From Bradyrhizobium sp. SRS-191 (GTDB lineage: Bacteria; Pseudomonadota; Alphaproteobacteria; Rhizobiales; Xanthobacteraceae): a stretch of 64,000 bases of DNA. Of this stretch, positions 9,905 to 18,799 are shown in pieces; the stretch's first letter is position 1, and every line of letters begins with the position of its first letter. Location: NCBI RefSeq assembly GCF_024586915.1, contig NZ_JANBVS010000004.1, forward strand, positions 248,001-312,000. The letters run 5' to 3'. The notes under the pieces are model-generated. The model made no database searches. It was given only the letters and a program-made list of their open reading frames with translations, and was not told the origin of the DNA. Made by a program: the position numbers and the translations under genes.

Positions 9905-10456
9905 ATGGCTCCCGATCCGGTCCGACTGAGCAAATTCCTCAGTCTCGTGCTGCGGCACCAGCCCGAGGCGATCGGCCTCGTGCTCGACTCTCAGGGCTGG
10001 GCCGTCATTGATGATCTGATCGCGCGCGCCGTTGCGGCGGGGACTGCGTTCAGTCGCGCGGATCTGGATCACGTGGTTGCGACAAGCGACAAGAAGCGCT
10101 TTACCGTCTCGGAGGATGGGCAGCGCATTCGGGCCGCGCAGGGCCATTCGGTGGCCGTCGAGCTCGGCCTGACGTCGCGCGAGCCGCCTGCCGTGCTCTA
10201 TCACGGCACCGCGACGCGATTTGTCGATGCGATCATGGCGGAAGGCTTGAAGCCGCAGTCGCGCCAGCAGGTACATCTGTCTGCCGACGTGGCAACTGCG
10301 ACCAACGTCGGGCGCCGGCACGGCAAACCGATCGTCCTGCAGGTCGATAGCGCAGCGATGCATCGTGCAGGACTGAAGTTCTTCATCGCCGATAATGGCG
10401 TCTGGCTGACCGACCACGTGCCGCCAGAGTATCTGGCCGTCCAAGCCGCGCAGTGA
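9905..10456 (+). CDS. kptA: RNA 2'-phosphotransferase (KptA/Tpt1 family)
   Basis: A 183-residue member of the Tpt1/KptA family, which transfers an internal RNA 2'-phosphate to NAD in two steps via an ADP-ribosylated intermediate. The N-terminal winged-helix part begins L-S-K-F-L-S-L-V-L-R-H-Q-P and the C-terminal ADP-ribosyltransferase-like part contains Y-H-G-T, H-L-S-A-D and G-R-R-H-G-K-P-I-V-L, which hold the family's Arg-His-Arg-Arg catalytic residues. Yeast Tpt1 acts after tRNA splicing; bacteria lack that pathway, so the natural substrate is unknown. It follows the SemiSWEET gene closely. Confidence 0.9.
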   Translation: MAPDPVRLSKFLSLVLRHQPEAIGLVLDSQGWAVIDDLIARAVAAGTAFSRADLDHVVATSDKKRFTVSEDGQRIRAAQGHSVAVELGLTSREPPAVLYHGTATRFVDAIMAEGLKPQSRQQVHLSADVATATNVGRRHGKPIVLQVDSAAMHRAGLKFFIADNGVWLTDHVPPEYLAVQAAQ

Positions 10457-10502
10457 TCGCCGCCCAGGTCTCTGCTCGCGGGCGGCCAGGGGGCCCCAGC
10501 TA

Positions 10503-11162
10503 TCAGCTCCGGCGTGCGAAGATGTTGGTGTTGGTCGACGCGACGCTCTGGCCCGGCGGCAGCACGACGACGGTCGAGCCGAGCTGGACATGGCTGTAGA
10601 GATCGGCAACGTCGGTGTTGGTCATGCGGATGCAGCCCGACGAGATCGCCTGGCCGATATATTCGGGCTGGTTGGTGCCGTGGATGCGGTACAGCGTGTC
10701 CTTGTTGCCCTCGTAGAGATAGATCGCGCGGGCGCCGAGCGGATTGGCCGGGCCGCCGGCGACGCGCTTCGGATACGGTCCGAGGCGCGCCTGGATGTCG
10801 GCTGTGGGAACCCAGTCCGGCCATTCCGCAAGCTTGCCGACGGTGGCGACGCCGGAGAACGCCATGGCCTCCTCGCCGACGGCCACGCCGTAGCGGATCG
10901 CCTTGCGGTCCGGCATGACGTAGTACAGCAGTCGCGCATCGGTATCGACGACGATGGTGCCCGGCTGTTCCTGCCCGGTATACTCGACGATGTGACGCTG
11001 GAACTGCTGCGGGATCTGCGCCTCCGCGTAGGGCGCGCGGGACAGCAGCTGGCGATCGCGCGGCGTCAGCGCGGCATCGGTCGTCGGCGACAGCGTCGCT
11101 TCCATGCAGCCGGCCAGCATGAACGTTGCGGCCAGCGATAGCGCGACCCCCAGTCTCGACAT
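10503..11162 (-). CDS. L,D-transpeptidase (YkuD) lipoprotein
   Basis: A 219-residue YkuD-domain protein predicted to form 3-3 peptidoglycan cross-links or attach proteins to the wall. It starts with a lipoprotein signal (lipobox MLAGC near residue 18) and has the catalytic block H-G-T-N...SSGCIRM with the active cysteine in S-S-G-C. A GGGGGAG lies just before the start. It converges with kptA (47-base gap) and is the sole gene of its unit. Confidence 0.9.
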   Translation of the reverse strand: MSRLGVALSLAATFMLAGCMEATLSPTTDAALTPRDRQLLSRAPYAEAQIPQQFQRHIVEYTGQEQPGTIVVDTDARLLYYVMPDRKAIRYGVAVGEEAMAFSGVATVGKLAEWPDWVPTADIQARLGPYPKRVAGGPANPLGARAIYLYEGNKDTLYRIHGTNQPEYIGQAISSGCIRMTNTDVADLYSHVQLGSTVVVLPPGQSVASTNTNIFARRS

Positions 11163-11337
11163 CTCATTCTCCCCCAGCGCACGATCAAATCATGTGCCCG
11201 GAGGATCGCGCCAATATCAAGGCGTTTCACCCAACACTTGCGTGATCGCCGCGCGAGGGAGGCTCGCGGCGTGCGCTGCTCTCAGTTCCGTCAAGGCGAG
11301 GACAAGATGACGCAACAGATGCGTCACCATGGTTCCT

Positions 11338-12714
11338 TCACGATGCCTTGCCGAAGGCGAGGACATGCAGTCCGAGCCGCTGCTTGACGATGCGGAACAG
11401 CAGCACGGTCTCGAACGCCAGCGACAGCGACGTCGCGGCGGCGGCGCCATGGCCGCCGAAATGCGGCACCAGCAGGATGCACAGCACGAGGTTCATGACG
11501 AAGGCCGCGGCATAGGCCATCGCGCAGGCGCGCTGCTGACCTAGCATGTTCAGGAGCCGCTCCACCGGGCCGATGGCCGCGCGCACCACGAGGCCGATGG
11601 CGGCGATGAACATGATGTCGTAGCCCGCGGTGAACTGCGCGCCGAACAGCCAGAGCAGCGGTTTGCCGAGCGCAAGCAGCACGAGCGTCGCCGCGAGCGA
11701 GGGCCAGAATGTCCATTTGATCGCGTAGGCGACATAGGCCGACAGCCGCGCCTTGTCGCCGAGGGCATGATATTCGGCGAAGCGATGCGCCGTCGTCGCC
11801 GACATCGCGTAGTGGATGAACGACACCAGCGCCAGCGTCTTCACGACAGCAAAGTAGATGCCGACCTCTTCGGACGAGCGGAACTGCTGCAGCACCAGCA
11901 CGTCGGTGTAGGACAACAGCAGATAGAAGCTCTCGACCAGCAGGATCGGCAGCGAGATCGCGAGCCAGCCTCGGACATCGTACTGCTTCGGTCCGTTCTC
12001 GATGTGACGATCGAGCCTGCGATTGAGCACCAGCATCTGGCCGAGCATCGCGATCCACACGGCGGCCGCGCTCGCGGCCATCGCGGCGGTGGCGCCGAGA
12101 TCGAAGCCAAGCACGAAGGCGCCCGCGGTGAAGCCGATGATGAGCGTCTGGCGGATGATGAATTGCGGCATCAGGCCGAGGCTCATCCAGTCGTGCGAGC
12201 GCGCGATGCCGTCCTGGGTGTTGGCGACGACGAAGGCGGGCAAGGTGAGACAGCCGATATAGAGCGGCATGCGCTCGGCCGCATCGATCCAGAGCGAGAG
12301 CAGGGCGATCAGGCCGGCGAGCAGCAGCGCGGCGATCGTGGAGGTCGCCAGCGTGAGCCAGCGACCGCCGGACAGAAAGCCGCGCAGCAGCGCCTGCCGG
12401 CCGGACGTGCGGTAGTCCGGGATGATCTTCTGCGCCGACGACGCGATGCCGAAATCCAGCATGCTGCCGAGCAGCAGCACCCAGGTCCAGACATAGACGT
12501 AGGTGCCGTAGTCCGAGCCGCCCATCCAGCGCGCCAGCAGGATCTGGCTGAGATAAGCAAGGCCGGCGCTGAGCACGCGGATCACGAAGATGGTGCCGGC
12601 GAGCCGCCGCGTCAGCGAGGCCTCGCCAGTGCCGCCGAGCGCGGCCAGGCGCGCCTTCAGCCGCGCTGCGAGGCGCGTCGATGTCGTGTCGTTGCGGGCG
12701 TCGATCACGGCCAA
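11338..12714 (-). CDS. Polysaccharide flippase-like membrane protein (MATE/MVF type)
   Basis: A 458-residue protein with about twelve to fourteen hydrophobic segments, of the oligosaccharide flippase/polysaccharide biosynthesis class (Wzx-like). After a 35-residue polar N-terminus the first span begins at T-I-F-V-I-R-V-L-S-A-G, a typical Wzx opening. Start is TTG 12714, with GGAG eight bases upstream. No glycosyltransferase or polymerase genes adjoin it, so the substrate cannot be named. Nothing notable lies in the 175 bases between this gene and the L,D-transpeptidase. Confidence 0.8.
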   Translation of the reverse strand: MAVIDARNDTTSTRLAARLKARLAALGGTGEASLTRRLAGTIFVIRVLSAGLAYLSQILLARWMGGSDYGTYVYVWTWVLLLGSMLDFGIASSAQKIIPDYRTSGRQALLRGFLSGGRWLTLATSTIAALLLAGLIALLSLWIDAAERMPLYIGCLTLPAFVVANTQDGIARSHDWMSLGLMPQFIIRQTLIIGFTAGAFVLGFDLGATAAMAASAAAVWIAMLGQMLVLNRRLDRHIENGPKQYDVRGWLAISLPILLVESFYLLLSYTDVLVLQQFRSSEEVGIYFAVVKTLALVSFIHYAMSATTAHRFAEYHALGDKARLSAYVAYAIKWTFWPSLAATLVLLALGKPLLWLFGAQFTAGYDIMFIAAIGLVVRAAIGPVERLLNMLGQQRACAMAYAAAFVMNLVLCILLVPHFGGHGAAAATSLSLAFETVLLFRIVKQRLGLHVLAFGKAS

Positions 12715-12808
12715 GGCAGAGGCTCCACGTCCGCGCGGATCGCGGCTGAGGATCCTCTCCTATCAACGCATCGTTAAGAATCGGTTGGACGGGAGATCCG
12801 TGAGGGCG

Positions 12809-13648
12809 TCACGGCAGATTGACGTTGAACTCGTAGGCCTTGTCCGGTCCGACGACCGTGAGCTTCAGCGCCGCGCCGTCAGGCTTGACGCCCGGCGGCA
12901 CGCCGTCGAGCTCGAAGGCGAAGCGCTTGATGCCGGGCGTGCCGCTGTCGCGTGCGGTCGGGATCGGCAACGCCCAGTCCGGCGTCGGCCCCTCGACATA
13001 GAGATGGACGTCGTGCGGATCCGCGACGGCGACATCGACGATGACGTCCTTCTTGCCGTCGCGCTTGATACTGTGGATCGTCAGCGGACCGGCATCGCCG
13101 ACATTGACCGGCTTCGGCACCGTGTCGAGCGCCGCCGACAGCGCGGTGTCTTCGGTGCTCGCGACGCTGGTGAAGGCGAGTTCGGCCTTCGCTTCCACCG
13201 GGATGCAGATCTTCTCGCAGACCGCGTAGCTGATGTCGGCGCGCAAGGTCATCGGCTTGTCCGGGCTCTTGGCGACGATGCGCAGCGGCAGCACGACCTG
13301 GTCGTGATAGCCGAGCGAATGGCCGCCGGCGCCGTCGTCGAATTTGGTCGGTGCCGGCCACAGAACCGTCACTGCTTCGACGTTCTCCGACTTGGAAAAG
13401 TCGAACCGCGGCGGCACGCCTGAATCGCCGGGCGTACGCCAATAGGTCTTCCATCCCGGTTGCAGCTGGAATGCGATGCCGCCCAGCATCACCGGCCCGC
13501 TGCGCGAGCCCGCGAGCAGGCGCATCGCGGAGTGGCTGTCGCGCTGCCAGGGCGAGGAGTCCTGCGCCCGTGCGCCGGATACGAGGCAGGACGACACCAG
13601 GGCGGCGACGAGCAGTGTGGCGGAGTGATGAGGAACCAAGGCGGACAT
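12809..13648 (-). CDS. DsbD N-terminal-like periplasmic protein
   Basis: A 279-residue exported protein resembling the periplasmic alpha domain of the thiol:disulfide carrier DsbD, but without its membrane or thioredoxin parts. A signal peptide ends near S-G-A-R-A-Q. The domain includes G-W-K-T-Y-W-R-T-P-G-D-S-G-V-P-P and the redox-site-like Y-A-V-C-E-K-I-C-I-P-V, matching the C-x3-C region of the family. It could receive electrons from a separate ScsB/CcdA-like protein; none is in the window. It is divergent from yqgE. Confidence 0.82.
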   Translation of the reverse strand: MSALVPHHSATLLVAALVSSCLVSGARAQDSSPWQRDSHSAMRLLAGSRSGPVMLGGIAFQLQPGWKTYWRTPGDSGVPPRFDFSKSENVEAVTVLWPAPTKFDDGAGGHSLGYHDQVVLPLRIVAKSPDKPMTLRADISYAVCEKICIPVEAKAELAFTSVASTEDTALSAALDTVPKPVNVGDAGPLTIHSIKRDGKKDVIVDVAVADPHDVHLYVEGPTPDWALPIPTARDSGTPGIKRFAFELDGVPPGVKPDGAALKLTVVGPDKAYEFNVNLP

Positions 13649-13730
13649 GAGACGTCTTTAGAGTGCTGTTCAGGCGCAAACCATTGAATTGCTTGTGAGG
13701 CAGATTTCGTCGCGGGGACCTGAACCTTGA

Positions 13731-13759
13731 TTGACAGATGCGCATCCCAATATCAGGAT
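13731..13759 (+). promoter_or_regulatory. Possible promoter of yqgE
   Basis: A perfect TTGACA (13731-13736) is followed after 17 bases by CAGGAT (13754-13759), a weak -10. It lies 27 bases before the YqgE start in the 137-base divergent gap. The -35 is convincing; the -10 is poor. Confidence 0.35.
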
Positions 13760-13785
13760 ATCAACGATCATGAGAGTCCTCGCGG

Positions 13786-14436
13786 ATGAATCCTGAAGCA
13801 AAAAGGCTGGGCGACATTCGCCGCAAGGTAACGGGGATCGGCGATCACGCCTCTCACGGCGGCTACCTCGATGGCCAGCTGCTGGTTGCGATGCCTGTGA
13901 TGGGCGATTCCCGCTTCGAGCGCTCGGTGATCTATCTCTGCGCGCACTCGGCCGAGGGCGCCATGGGTATCATGGTGAACCGGCCGGCGGGCAGCATCGA
14001 TTTTCCGCAGCTCTTGATGCAACTGAATATCATCGAGAAGGGCAATCAGATCAGCCTGCCCGACAGCGCCGAGACCATGAAGGTGCTGAGCGGCGGCCCC
14101 GTCGACACCGGCCGCGGCTTCGTGCTGCATTCGAGCGACTACTTCATCGCCAATGCCACATTGAAGATCAACGACGGCGTCTGCCTGACGACGACCATCG
14201 ACATCCTCAAGGCGATCGCCAAGGGCAATGGTCCGAAGCATGCGATCCTCGCGCTCGGCTATGCCGGCTGGCGCGCCGGCCAGCTCGAGGAAGAGATCCA
14301 GGACAATGGCTGGCTGCATTGCGACGCCGACCCGGACCTGATCTTCGGCGACAATGTCGACAGCAAATATGACCTGGCGCTGCGCAAGATCGGCATTGAT
14401 CCGGGCATGCTGTCCAACGCCGCGGGACATGCGTAG
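13786..14436 (+). CDS. YqgE/AlgH family protein (UPF0301)
   Basis: A 216-residue cytoplasmic protein of the YqgE/AlgH family, widespread but without an agreed biochemical function. The family signature is clear: [11 protein letters not shown] near residue 25, [34 protein letters not shown] and [13 protein letters not shown]. The start at 13786 gives a 25-residue polar lead before the domain. It is transcribed alone, divergent from the DsbD-like gene. Confidence 0.92.
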   Translation: MNPEAKRLGDIRRKVTGIGDHASHGGYLDGQLLVAMPVMGDSRFERSVIYLCAHSAEGAMGIMVNRPAGSIDFPQLLMQLNIIEKGNQISLPDSAETMKVLSGGPVDTGRGFVLHSSDYFIANATLKINDGVCLTTTIDILKAIAKGNGPKHAILALGYAGWRAGQLEEEIQDNGWLHCDADPDLIFGDNVDSKYDLALRKIGIDPGMLSNAAGHA

Positions 14437-14520
14437 GCGCGATCGCGCCTCTGGTCCTGCTGCTCTCTGACAGCGCAACAAGTTGTTCTAAGACCCTCTC
14501 GCCTCCATGTCGTCCGCCTC

Positions 14521-14680
14521 CATGTCGTCCCGGCCTCCGCGCCGGGACCCATACGCTGCTGCGGGTGTGGTGGCGCACCATGCCGATCGAGTGGGCTCAA
14601 CAATAGACGTCACGGAGTATGGGTCCCGGATCGGCGCCCGACAACGCTAGCGCGTTGCCGGGCTTGTTCGGGACGACACC
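14521..14680. repeat. Dispersed palindromic repeat, family A, copy 2
   Basis: A 160-base element with ends ATGTCGTCCCGG and GGGACGACACC and the inner pair around GGGACCCATACG and CGGAGTATGGGTCCCGG, related to 6473-6629 and 57762-57908. The left end is preceded by a second ATGTCGTCC, a short local duplication. It fills most of the 352-base gap between yqgE and the dioxygenase; nothing else is seen there. Confidence 0.72.
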
Positions 14681-14788
14681 GGTGTTTCAAGCTGCTGCAC
14701 ACCTCGCCGGAGTCCGCTCGCGACTGCGTATTGCCTCGTCGCGTCGCCAATGACGATGTCTCTCGAACAACAGTCGCTGCAGCTCCCG

Positions 14789-15676
14789 CTACTCCGCCGC
14801 CTGCTGTGCCACGGTTGGCTCGGTGCCGGCGACCGTCGCGCGGCGCATGTCGCGCGGTTGGGACTGATCGTAGCGGCGCACGCGGTGCATGGTCTGGCGA
14901 TTGTCCCACATGATCAGATCGTGCAGCCGCCATTTGTGGACGTAGACGAACTCGGGCTGCGTGGCGTGCTCGGTGAGGTCGCGCAGCAGCAGCCGTCCTT
15001 CGGGGATGCTCATGCCGACGACGGCGCCGGCATGCGACGACAGATAGAGCGACTTGCGGCCATGCGCGGGATGCGTTCGCACCAGGCGCTGCAGCACCGG
15101 CTTGAACATGGCCTTTTCCTCATCGGTGTAGTCCAGGAAGCCGAGCGAGCCGCGTGAATACATCAGCGAATGTTCGCAGACGAGACTGTCGATCTCGGCC
15201 TTGCTGTCCTGGTCCAGCGCATCATAGGCGGCGCGCATGTCGGCGAACTCCGTGTTGCCGCCTTTCGGATTGACGATGCGCGCCGACAGGATCGAGTACT
15301 TCGCCGGGATCGGCCGGAATGAGCTGTCGGAGTGCCACAGGCAGTTGCCGAGATTGAACAGATGCGTGCGGTGATCCGACGGCAGCGGCTTGCCGTCCTT
15401 GCCGAGATTGGACACGTCGTTCAGTCCGGTGCCGAGGCGATAATCCTCTTTCTTGGTCACCGTGCCGCCGCGCGCCTGCTCGCGCTCGCCGAAGTTCAGC
15501 GCGAAAGCGAGCTGCTGCTCGTCGGTGAGGTCCTGATCATGGAACACCAGAACCGCGTAGTGATCGATCGCGGCCTGCAGCTGTGCGACCTCGTCGCGTG
15601 CGAGAGGCGCGCGCAGGTCGATGCCTGAGACTTCGCCGACGAAATGGGGATGAAGCTGCCGGATGGCGATGGCCAT
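14789..15676 (-). CDS. TauD/TfdA family 2-oxoglutarate-dependent dioxygenase, TfdA-alpha-like
   Basis: A 295-residue Fe(II)/2-oxoglutarate dioxygenase. The iron facial triad is seen as W-H-S-D (His and Asp) and the distal His in T-M-H-R-V-R-R-Y, with the 2-oxoglutarate arginine nearby. The opening L-H-P-H-F-V-G-E-V-S-G and the block N-L-G-N-C-L-W-H-S-D-S-S-F resemble, from memory, the TfdA-alpha proteins of bradyrhizobia, some of which cleave 2,4-D ethers. Start ATG 15676 is supported by AAGGAGA just upstream; an in-frame ATG at 15703 is less likely. An SDR gene follows upstream on the same strand. The substrate is inferred. Confidence 0.88.
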   Translation of the reverse strand: MAIAIRQLHPHFVGEVSGIDLRAPLARDEVAQLQAAIDHYAVLVFHDQDLTDEQQLAFALNFGEREQARGGTVTKKEDYRLGTGLNDVSNLGKDGKPLPSDHRTHLFNLGNCLWHSDSSFRPIPAKYSILSARIVNPKGGNTEFADMRAAYDALDQDSKAEIDSLVCEHSLMYSRGSLGFLDYTDEEKAMFKPVLQRLVRTHPAHGRKSLYLSSHAGAVVGMSIPEGRLLLRDLTEHATQPEFVYVHKWRLHDLIMWDNRQTMHRVRRYDQSQPRDMRRATVAGTEPTVAQQAAE

Positions 15677-15810
15677 GGCGTTCTCCTTGCGTGTCCTCAT
15701 CATGGCGGACTCGTGCCCGCTTCTGATTCGAGGCTACGCCCGCGCTCCGCGAAGTCAACGCGAAGCACGGAGCCCGACGCGCACGGCTGTCATGCCGGCG
15801 CAGGAGAGCA

Positions 15811-16590
15811 TCACGCGTTGCGTGCCATCAGCCCGCCGTCGACCGGAATCACGGCGCCGGTGATGAACGACGCGGCCGGTAGGCACAGGCTCAAGGTCAT
15901 GTGCGCCACTTCCTCCGGATCGCCGTAGCGGCCCAGCGCGGTGCGGCGCTTGGCGTAGATCGCCTTCTGCTCGTCGGGAATGCGCGCGGTCATCGCGGTC
16001 GTGATCGGCCCGGGGCAGATGCAGTTGACGGTGATGCCGTCGCGTCCGAGCTCGACGGCGAGCGAGCGCGTCAGTCCGGTCACGCCCGCTTTCGCCGCCG
16101 AATAGGCGCTGTGCAGCGCGGTGGCGCCGAGCGCTTCGGTGGAGGCGATGTTGACGATGCGCGGGCTATTTGACCGGCGTAGGTGCGGCAATGCGGCGCG
16201 GATGACGCGCTGCTGCGCGGTGAGCATCACGGCGATGCCCTTGGCCCATGCGTCGTCATAGGCCTCGTCGTCGATGGCGACGCGCACCGAGATGCCGGCA
16301 TTATTGACGACGATGTCGAGCCCGCCGAACTGCGCGGCCGCCTCGTTCACCACCGTGCTGATCGCCTCGCGATCGGTCAGATCGAGCCGCCAGGCGCGCG
16401 CAGTTCCGCCGGACGCTGCGATCTCGGCGGCCACGGCGCGGGCGCCGGTCTCATCGATATCCGTGACGGCGACCCGCGCGCCGTCATCGGCGAACACCCG
16501 CGCGGTCGCACGCCCCATGCCGGATGCCGCGCCCGTGATCAGCACGGTCGATCCCCGGACTGTTCGGCTGAGTTGCCTATGTTCCTGCAT
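15811..16590 (-). CDS. SDR family oxidoreductase
   Basis: A 259-residue classical short-chain dehydrogenase. The cofactor motif is TGAASGMG near residue 20, with an Asp after the second strand (V-T-D-I-D) that favours NAD(H). NNAG, the Ser of N-I-A-S-T-E and YSAAKAG complete the active site, and the C-terminal F-I-T-G-A-V-I-P-V-D-G-G is standard. It is upstream of, and co-directional with, the TfdA-like dioxygenase (134-base gap), so the two could be cotranscribed, but substrate is unknown. Confidence 0.88.
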   Translation of the reverse strand: MQEHRQLSRTVRGSTVLITGAASGMGRATARVFADDGARVAVTDIDETGARAVAAEIAASGGTARAWRLDLTDREAISTVVNEAAAQFGGLDIVVNNAGISVRVAIDDEAYDDAWAKGIAVMLTAQQRVIRAALPHLRRSNSPRIVNIASTEALGATALHSAYSAAKAGVTGLTRSLAVELGRDGITVNCICPGPITTAMTARIPDEQKAIYAKRRTALGRYGDPEEVAHMTLSLCLPAASFITGAVIPVDGGLMARNA

Positions 16591-16726
16591 ATTTGCGGCT
16601 CACGGAAAAATGCACATCATCTCTCGACCCCGAGGATTATCACCAATCAGACGCATTTGGTCAGCACCGATCTGGCATGGCCGCGTGCACGTTGCTGACG
16701 GCACGGACCAACGAACCGGAGTGATC

Positions 16727-17866
16727 ATGGTGCTCAAGACAGTCATCGGCCTGGCTTTGGCTGCGGGATTGTTTGCTGCCGACGCCGCAGGCGCGGACAG
16801 CATCAACGCCGGGGGGCGCAAAGCGAGTTCGGTCCAGCCCTTCGATGCCAAGACGGTGGCGGAATTCGACACGCCCTGGGCGATCGCGTTCCTGCCGGAT
16901 GGGCGGATGCTGATCACCGAGAAGCCGGGCCGGATCTTCGTCGTCACCCAGAGCGGGCAGAAGACAGAGGTCGGCAATGTGCCCGCGGTTGCCGCGCGCG
17001 GACAGAACGGCCTCCTGGACATCGCGGTCGCGCCGGACTTTGCGACGTCGTCGCAGGTCTATATCAGCTACACCGAGCCGAATGCCGAGGGCAGCCGCCT
17101 CGCGCTCGCCCGTGCCGTTCTGTCGCTGGCGGACGGCCGCGCCAGCCTCGCGAATCTCACCGTCATCTGGCGCCAGACGCCGGCGGGCGGCGGTGGCCAG
17201 CCGGGCGGCATCATCGCGTTCGATCCGCAGGGAACGCACCTGTTCCTGACGGTCGGCGACCGGATGCAGCCGACCAGCGCGCAGGACCCGCGCCAGGCTC
17301 GCGGCAAGGTGCTCAGGCTCAATCTCGACGGCTCGACGCCGTCGGACAATCCGATGGCCGAGGACAAGGGCGTACCGGCGCAGACCTGGACCACCGGTCA
17401 CCGTAATCCCTACGGCCTTGCCTTCGCGCCCGACGGAAAGCTGTGGCTGCACGAGATGGGCCCGCGCGGCGGCGACGAGCTCAACCTGATCGAGCCGGGC
17501 AAGAACTACGGCTGGCCGCTGGTCTCGAACGGCGACAATTACGACGGCACGCCGATCCCGCGGCATACGACGCGCCCCGATCTTGCGGCGCCGCCGCTGT
17601 ATTGGGACCCGGTGATCGCGCCGGCCGGCCTCGCCTTCTATGACGGCGCGATGTTTCCACAATGGAAGGGATCGGCGCTGATCGGCGGCCTCAGGGCTCA
17701 GGCGCTGGTGCGCGTGGCGTTTCGTGCCGACGGCCAGCCCGACGAGGCCGAACGCTGGGACATGGGCGAGCGCATCCGCGATGTCGCGGTGGCGCCGGAT
17801 GGCGCGGTCTGGATCATCGAAGACGACTCGCCGGGCCGGCTCAGGCGGCTGACGCCGGCGAAGTAG
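16727..17866 (+). CDS. PQQ-dependent sugar dehydrogenase (soluble, Gdh-B/YliI type)
   Basis: A 379-residue periplasmic beta-propeller of the glucose/sorbosone dehydrogenase family, oxidising aldose sugars with pyrroloquinoline quinone. The start is set at ATG 16727 because GGAG (16718-16721) lies five bases upstream and a Sec signal begins there (cut near A-A-G-A-D-S). Family motifs are F-D-T-P-W-A-I-A-F-L-P-D-G, Q-N-G-L-L-D-I-A-V-A-P-D-F, T-G-H-R-N-P-Y-G-L-A and E-M-G-P-R-G-G-D-E-L-N. No PQQ synthesis genes are in the window. Confidence 0.9.
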   Translation: MVLKTVIGLALAAGLFAADAAGADSINAGGRKASSVQPFDAKTVAEFDTPWAIAFLPDGRMLITEKPGRIFVVTQSGQKTEVGNVPAVAARGQNGLLDIAVAPDFATSSQVYISYTEPNAEGSRLALARAVLSLADGRASLANLTVIWRQTPAGGGGQPGGIIAFDPQGTHLFLTVGDRMQPTSAQDPRQARGKVLRLNLDGSTPSDNPMAEDKGVPAQTWTTGHRNPYGLAFAPDGKLWLHEMGPRGGDELNLIEPGKNYGWPLVSNGDNYDGTPIPRHTTRPDLAAPPLYWDPVIAPAGLAFYDGAMFPQWKGSALIGGLRAQALVRVAFRADGQPDEAERWDMGERIRDVAVAPDGAVWIIEDDSPGRLRRLTPAK

Positions 17867-17988
17867 GCTCGCATCGCGTTCGCAGCGCTGACCTGCCGTC
17901 ACGTTGACAGCACCACCGGCGCTCTCCACACATAGCGAAACCCATGGCGTAAGCCGTGGCGAACAAACAACAAGGGGAGTGCAGGGAG

Positions 17989-18723
17989 ATGAGCGCGCTC
18001 GATTTCTCGGGGCGGCAGGTGCTTGTGATCGGCGGATCCAGCGGCATCGGCAACGGCATCGCGCAGGCGTTTCGCACGCAGGGCGCTCGGGTCGCGGTCT
18101 GCGGCACGCGCGCCGGTGCGGCCGATTATCGCGCCGAAGACGGCTCAGATCTCGCGGGGCTCGACTATCATCAGCTCGACGTCGGCAATGCCGCCGCGAT
18201 CGAGGCGTTCGCGCCGCGCTTCGACCGGCTCGACGTGCTGGTGCTGGCGCAGGGCGCGGTGCTGTATCGGCGCGGTGAGTTCGCGATGGACGGCTTCCGC
18301 AAGGTGCTGGAGGTCAATCTCATCAGCCTGATGGCCTGTGCGACGAAGTTTCACGGCATGCTGAGCGAGGCCAATGGCGCGCTGATCATCGTGTCGTCGA
18401 CCGCGGCCTATCATTCGACGATGGGCAACCCCGCCTACAATGCCTCCAAGACCGGGGCGGTCGGCCTGACGCGGACCCTGGCGGAGGCCTGGGCCGGTGA
18501 TGGCATCCGCGTCAACGGCATCGCGCCGGGTCTCGTCGATACCAAGATGACCAAGGTCACGACAGCCAATCCGCAGCGTCTCGAAGGCGCCCTGCAGCGC
18601 ATTCCGCTGAAGCGGCTCGGCACGCCGCAGGACATGGCCGGTGCGGCGCTGTTCCTCGCCTCGCCGCTGTCGTCCTACATCATCGGCCAGACCATCGTCG
18701 TCGATGGCGGGCTGATTTTGTAG
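17989..18723 (+). CDS. SDR family oxidoreductase
   Basis: A 244-residue short-chain dehydrogenase with G-G-S-S-G-I-G near residue 13, the catalytic Ser of V-S-S-T-A, Y-N-A-S-K and the C-terminal I-I-G-Q-T-I-V-V-D-G-G. Upstream in-frame codons reach 17956, but AAGGGGAG at 17972-17979 with nine-base spacing favours ATG 17989. The central NNAG motif is replaced by L-A-Q-G-A, a departure from most classical SDRs. Neighbours give no clear pathway. Confidence 0.88.
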   Translation: MSALDFSGRQVLVIGGSSGIGNGIAQAFRTQGARVAVCGTRAGAADYRAEDGSDLAGLDYHQLDVGNAAAIEAFAPRFDRLDVLVLAQGAVLYRRGEFAMDGFRKVLEVNLISLMACATKFHGMLSEANGALIIVSSTAAYHSTMGNPAYNASKTGAVGLTRTLAEAWAGDGIRVNGIAPGLVDTKMTKVTTANPQRLEGALQRIPLKRLGTPQDMAGAALFLASPLSSYIIGQTIVVDGGLIL

Positions 18724-18729
18724 TCCGCC

Positions 18730-18754
18730 GGAACTGTCGCCGCCCCAGCCGGTT
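18730..18754 (+). promoter_or_regulatory. Candidate EcfG (general stress sigma) promoter of csbD-like gene
   Basis: GGAAC at 18730-18734 is followed after 16 bases by GGTT at 18751-18754. The alphaproteobacterial general-stress sigma factor EcfG recognises GGAAC-N16/17-CGTT, so only the first base of the -10 differs. It lies about 45 bases before a CsbD-family gene, a class commonly under EcfG control. Confidence 0.5.
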
Positions 18755-18799
18755 AGCTGAGCGGAAAGCCCCGCAAACGCGAGACAAGGAGAGGCGGCA

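Noticed and set aside
13770..13796. Eight-codon frame ahead of yqgE as a leader peptide
   Set aside because: It has no ribosome site and no attenuator-like structure follows; likely chance.
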